The notes beneath the pieces were generated by a model that saw only the letters and a list, made by a program, of their open reading frames with translations, was not told the origin of the DNA and did not search any database. Positions 6,725 to 7,560 of a stretch of DNA of 7,560 nt are shown one piece after another. Each line of letters begins with the position of its first letter. Position 1 is the stretch's first letter. A program made the position numbers and the translations under genes. Location: NCBI GenBank assembly GCA_021827225.1, contig JAKAXG010000198.1, forward strand, positions 1-7,560. Reading direction: 5' to 3'. The DNA comes from Actinomycetes bacterium. GTDB taxonomy: Bacteria; Actinomycetota; Acidimicrobiia; Acidimicrobiales; Palsa-688.

Positions 6725-6969
6725 CCGACCATCATCGCGCCGGTCGCCTCGGGCGCCTGACGACCGATGCCGCCAGCCGGTTCCCTACGCGACCCGGCCG
6801 CTCAGCCCTGGCTCATGGGGTGACTCTGCCCGTTTCGTGGAGTCCAACAACGGGGTGTCGACCGATGTCCCGACCCCGCACCGTCCGGGGTGGCGGTCAG
6901 ACCCGGGACGGGTAGCTGAGCGGGCGGGTCTGCCGGGGATTTCCACGCGTGACGGCGTCGTCGAGGTGG
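6725..6969. other. Intergenic gap between HTH gene and methyltransferase
   Basis: No convincing gene or RNA is seen in these 245 bp; open frames here have poor codon bias or no start signal. A 7-bp inverted repeat CAGACCC (6898-6904) / GGGTCTG (6926-6932) encloses a second small hairpin, ACCCG (6901-6905) / CGGGT (6909-6913), that competes with it. On the minus strand these lie about 40-70 bases after the HTH stop and could end its transcript, though no T run follows. CACGCGTG (6944-6951) is an isolated 8-bp palindrome. The methyltransferase promoter should be in this gap, but no clear -35/-10 pair was identified. Confidence 0.3.
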
Positions 6970-7356
6970 TCAGTGCGAATGACGGTGGTGTGCCTTGGCA
7001 TGGCTTCGCACCTTGTCCTTGAACTCCTCGACTTCCTGGCGATGACGTTCGCGAAGAGCGCGGGCTTCGTTCTTGACCTCCCGCCGGAAGTCGTGGACCT
7101 GGTCGTGGAAGCGTTCCCAAGCAGCTTGTCTGCTCACGCCGACTGACCCTCCGATCGTCTCCCATGTCGCACCGGCTGCCATCGCCTCGGCCACCAGCCG
7201 TGATTCCCAGGTGGAGAGCAGGCCCACAAGGGCCCGGGTGGCGCCCAGGGCGGCGAGCGGATCCGGGTCGGAGATAGCCGCTTCCCAAGTAGCAACCATC
7301 AGGGGTGACACGGTGCGGAGCTCGGTTTGGTCATCTGATTCTGGGGACTGTGCCAT
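6970..7356 (-). CDS. Small helix-turn-helix protein with charged helical tail
   Basis: Encodes 128 residues. Residues 20-56 are predicted helical. Residues 57-83 form a helix-turn-helix: AMAAGATWETIGGSVGVSRQAAWERF, written here as AMAAGATWETIGG followed by SVGVSRQAAWERF. The SVGVSRQAAWERF part would be the recognition helix. This pattern is common in short actinobacterial DNA-binding proteins. Residues 84-120 are a highly charged helix, possibly coiled coil, and the end is His-rich (HAKAHHRHSH). It is probably a cytoplasmic DNA-binding regulator or nucleoid-type protein; no ligand domain is present. No ribosome site precedes the ATG. Instead a strong promoter places transcription start at or beside it. 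Two operator-like repeats over that promoter suggest repression, possibly by this protein itself, which is inference. Confidence 0.8.
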   Translation of the reverse strand: MAQSPESDDQTELRTVSPLMVATWEAAISDPDPLAALGATRALVGLLSTWESRLVAEAMAAGATWETIGGSVGVSRQAAWERFHDQVHDFRREVKNEARALRERHRQEVEEFKDKVRSHAKAHHRHSH

Positions 7357-7358
7357 AC

Positions 7359-7375
7359 GTCAGGTATACCTTGAC
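7359..7375 (-). repeat. Operator-like 17-bp element, copy over the -10
   Basis: On the minus strand this reads GTCAAG-GTAT-ACCTGAC, a near-dyad of the form GTCA-N9-TGAC. It includes the perfect 10-bp palindrome AGGTATACCT (7362-7371). It covers the HTH gene's -10 element and shares 13 of 17 bases with the copy at 7387-7403, which is inverted relative to it. A bound protein here would block RNA polymerase. Confidence 0.55.
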
Positions 7376-7391
7376 GATCCGGCTATGTCAA
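7363..7391 (-). promoter_or_regulatory. Sigma-70-type promoter of the HTH gene, probably leaderless
   Basis: On the minus strand TTGACA (plus 7386-7391) is a perfect -35. After exactly 17 bp comes TATACC (plus 7363-7368), a 4/6 match to the -10 consensus. Six bases separate the -10 from the ATG at 7356-7354, so transcription should begin at or next to the start codon. The absence of a ribosome site agrees with leaderless translation, which is frequent in Actinomycetota. Confidence 0.65.
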
Positions 7392-7403
7392 GCATGACCT
7401 GAC
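7387..7403 (+). repeat. Operator-like 17-bp element, copy at the -35
   Basis: On the plus strand this reads GTCAAG-CATG-ACCTGAC, again GTCA-N9-TGAC. It overlaps five bases of the HTH gene's -35. It is separated by 11 bp from the other copy (centres 28 bp apart) and has the opposite orientation. Only the central four bases differ between copies, which points to a protein contacting the two arms. Confidence 0.55.
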
Positions 7404-7410
7404 AAGGGGC

Positions 7411-7450
7411 CTGGGGTCACCCCCCAGGAGCTGACATGGCGGTGAGCTCC
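7411..7450 (+). promoter_or_regulatory. Overlapping hairpins around the start of the right-edge ORF
   Basis: CTGGGG (7411-7416) can pair with CCCCAG (7422-7427), which takes in the first bases of the ribosome site AGGAG (7426-7430). Alternatively GGAGCT (7427-7432) can pair with AGCTCC (7445-7450), enclosing the ATG at 7436. The two stems share base 7427, so they exclude each other. Either could hinder translation. In GC-rich DNA such stems also occur by chance. Confidence 0.25.
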
Positions 7451-7560
7451 TACGTGGCTGGTGCGGTCCGGAGGGCCCGCAGGCCTCGGGCCGAGGAGGT
7501 GGCGGCGGCGGTGCTGGCCAGGAGCAAGAAGCACACCGCTCCTACCGCGGTTGTCATGTC
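7436..7560 (+). CDS. Possible gene start running off the right edge
   Basis: ATG 7436 follows AGGAG (7426-7430) by five bases, a good ribosome site. The frame stays open to the window edge: 41 full codons, 35 ending in G or C. The visible N-terminus starts MAVSSYVAGAVRRARRPRAE and is basic (Arg/Lys) with Ala/Val-rich helix potential (EEVAAAVLARSKK). I do not recognise it. It diverges from the HTH gene and would share the operator-bearing region, so the two may be co-regulated. No good plus-strand -35/-10 pair was found. The short length visible keeps confidence modest. Confidence 0.45.
   Translation, partial: MAVSSYVAGAVRRARRPRAEEVAAAVLARSKKHTAPTAVVM

Noticed and set aside
6785..7288. Minus-strand frame (167 codons) overlapping the HTH gene
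   Set aside because: Out of frame with a clear helix-turn-helix protein; Gly/Pro/Arg/Ser-rich without motifs.
1..7560. CRISPR array, tRNA, insertion sequence or toxin-antitoxin system
   Set aside because: No regularly spaced repeats, tRNA-like T-loop and acceptor pairing, transposase motifs with terminal repeats, or recognisable toxin family were seen by eye. The HTH gene and divergent ORF could suggest a toxin-antitoxin pair, but the partner is not visible.

Overview
The window is GC-rich and its convincing genes use mostly G- or C-ending codons. It has GTG/TTG as well as ATG starts and a likely leaderless gene. The protein families (SRPBCC proteins, a GNAT of a common actinobacterial type, a small HTH protein with a charged tail) fit an Actinomycetota chromosome. 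I cannot place it below phylum. I see no rRNA, tRNA, CRISPR array, insertion sequence, phage gene or recognisable defence locus.

Layout. Positions 1-124 (minus) hold the possible 5' end of a gene leaving the left edge. Positions 216-800 (minus) and 980-1432 (plus) are two divergent SRPBCC (START/Bet v1-like) proteins sharing a 179-bp upstream region. Positions 1652-3142 (plus) encode an exported lipoprotein with an eight-unit PQQ-like beta-propeller. Positions 3330-3853 (plus) encode a GNAT acetyltransferase split by a -1 frameshift near 3475. Positions 3948-5945 (plus) encode a major facilitator superfamily permease with about 190 extra residues between its last two membrane helices. It converges on a class I SAM-dependent methyltransferase at 5981-6724 (minus), and a potential hairpin includes both stop codons. 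Positions 6970-7356 (minus) encode a small HTH protein. Its promoter is a good -35/-10 pair ending at the start codon, and it is overlaid by two 17-bp near-dyad repeats. A possible divergent gene begins at 7436 (plus) and leaves the right edge.

How the genes work together. Strands alternate and gaps are mostly 90-250 bp, so this looks like a set of mostly single-gene units and not one pathway operon. I see no convincing evidence for an undescribed multi-gene system. The most informative points are the repeated operator-like element over the HTH promoter, the large extracytoplasmic insertion in the MFS protein, and the single-base disruption of the acetyltransferase.
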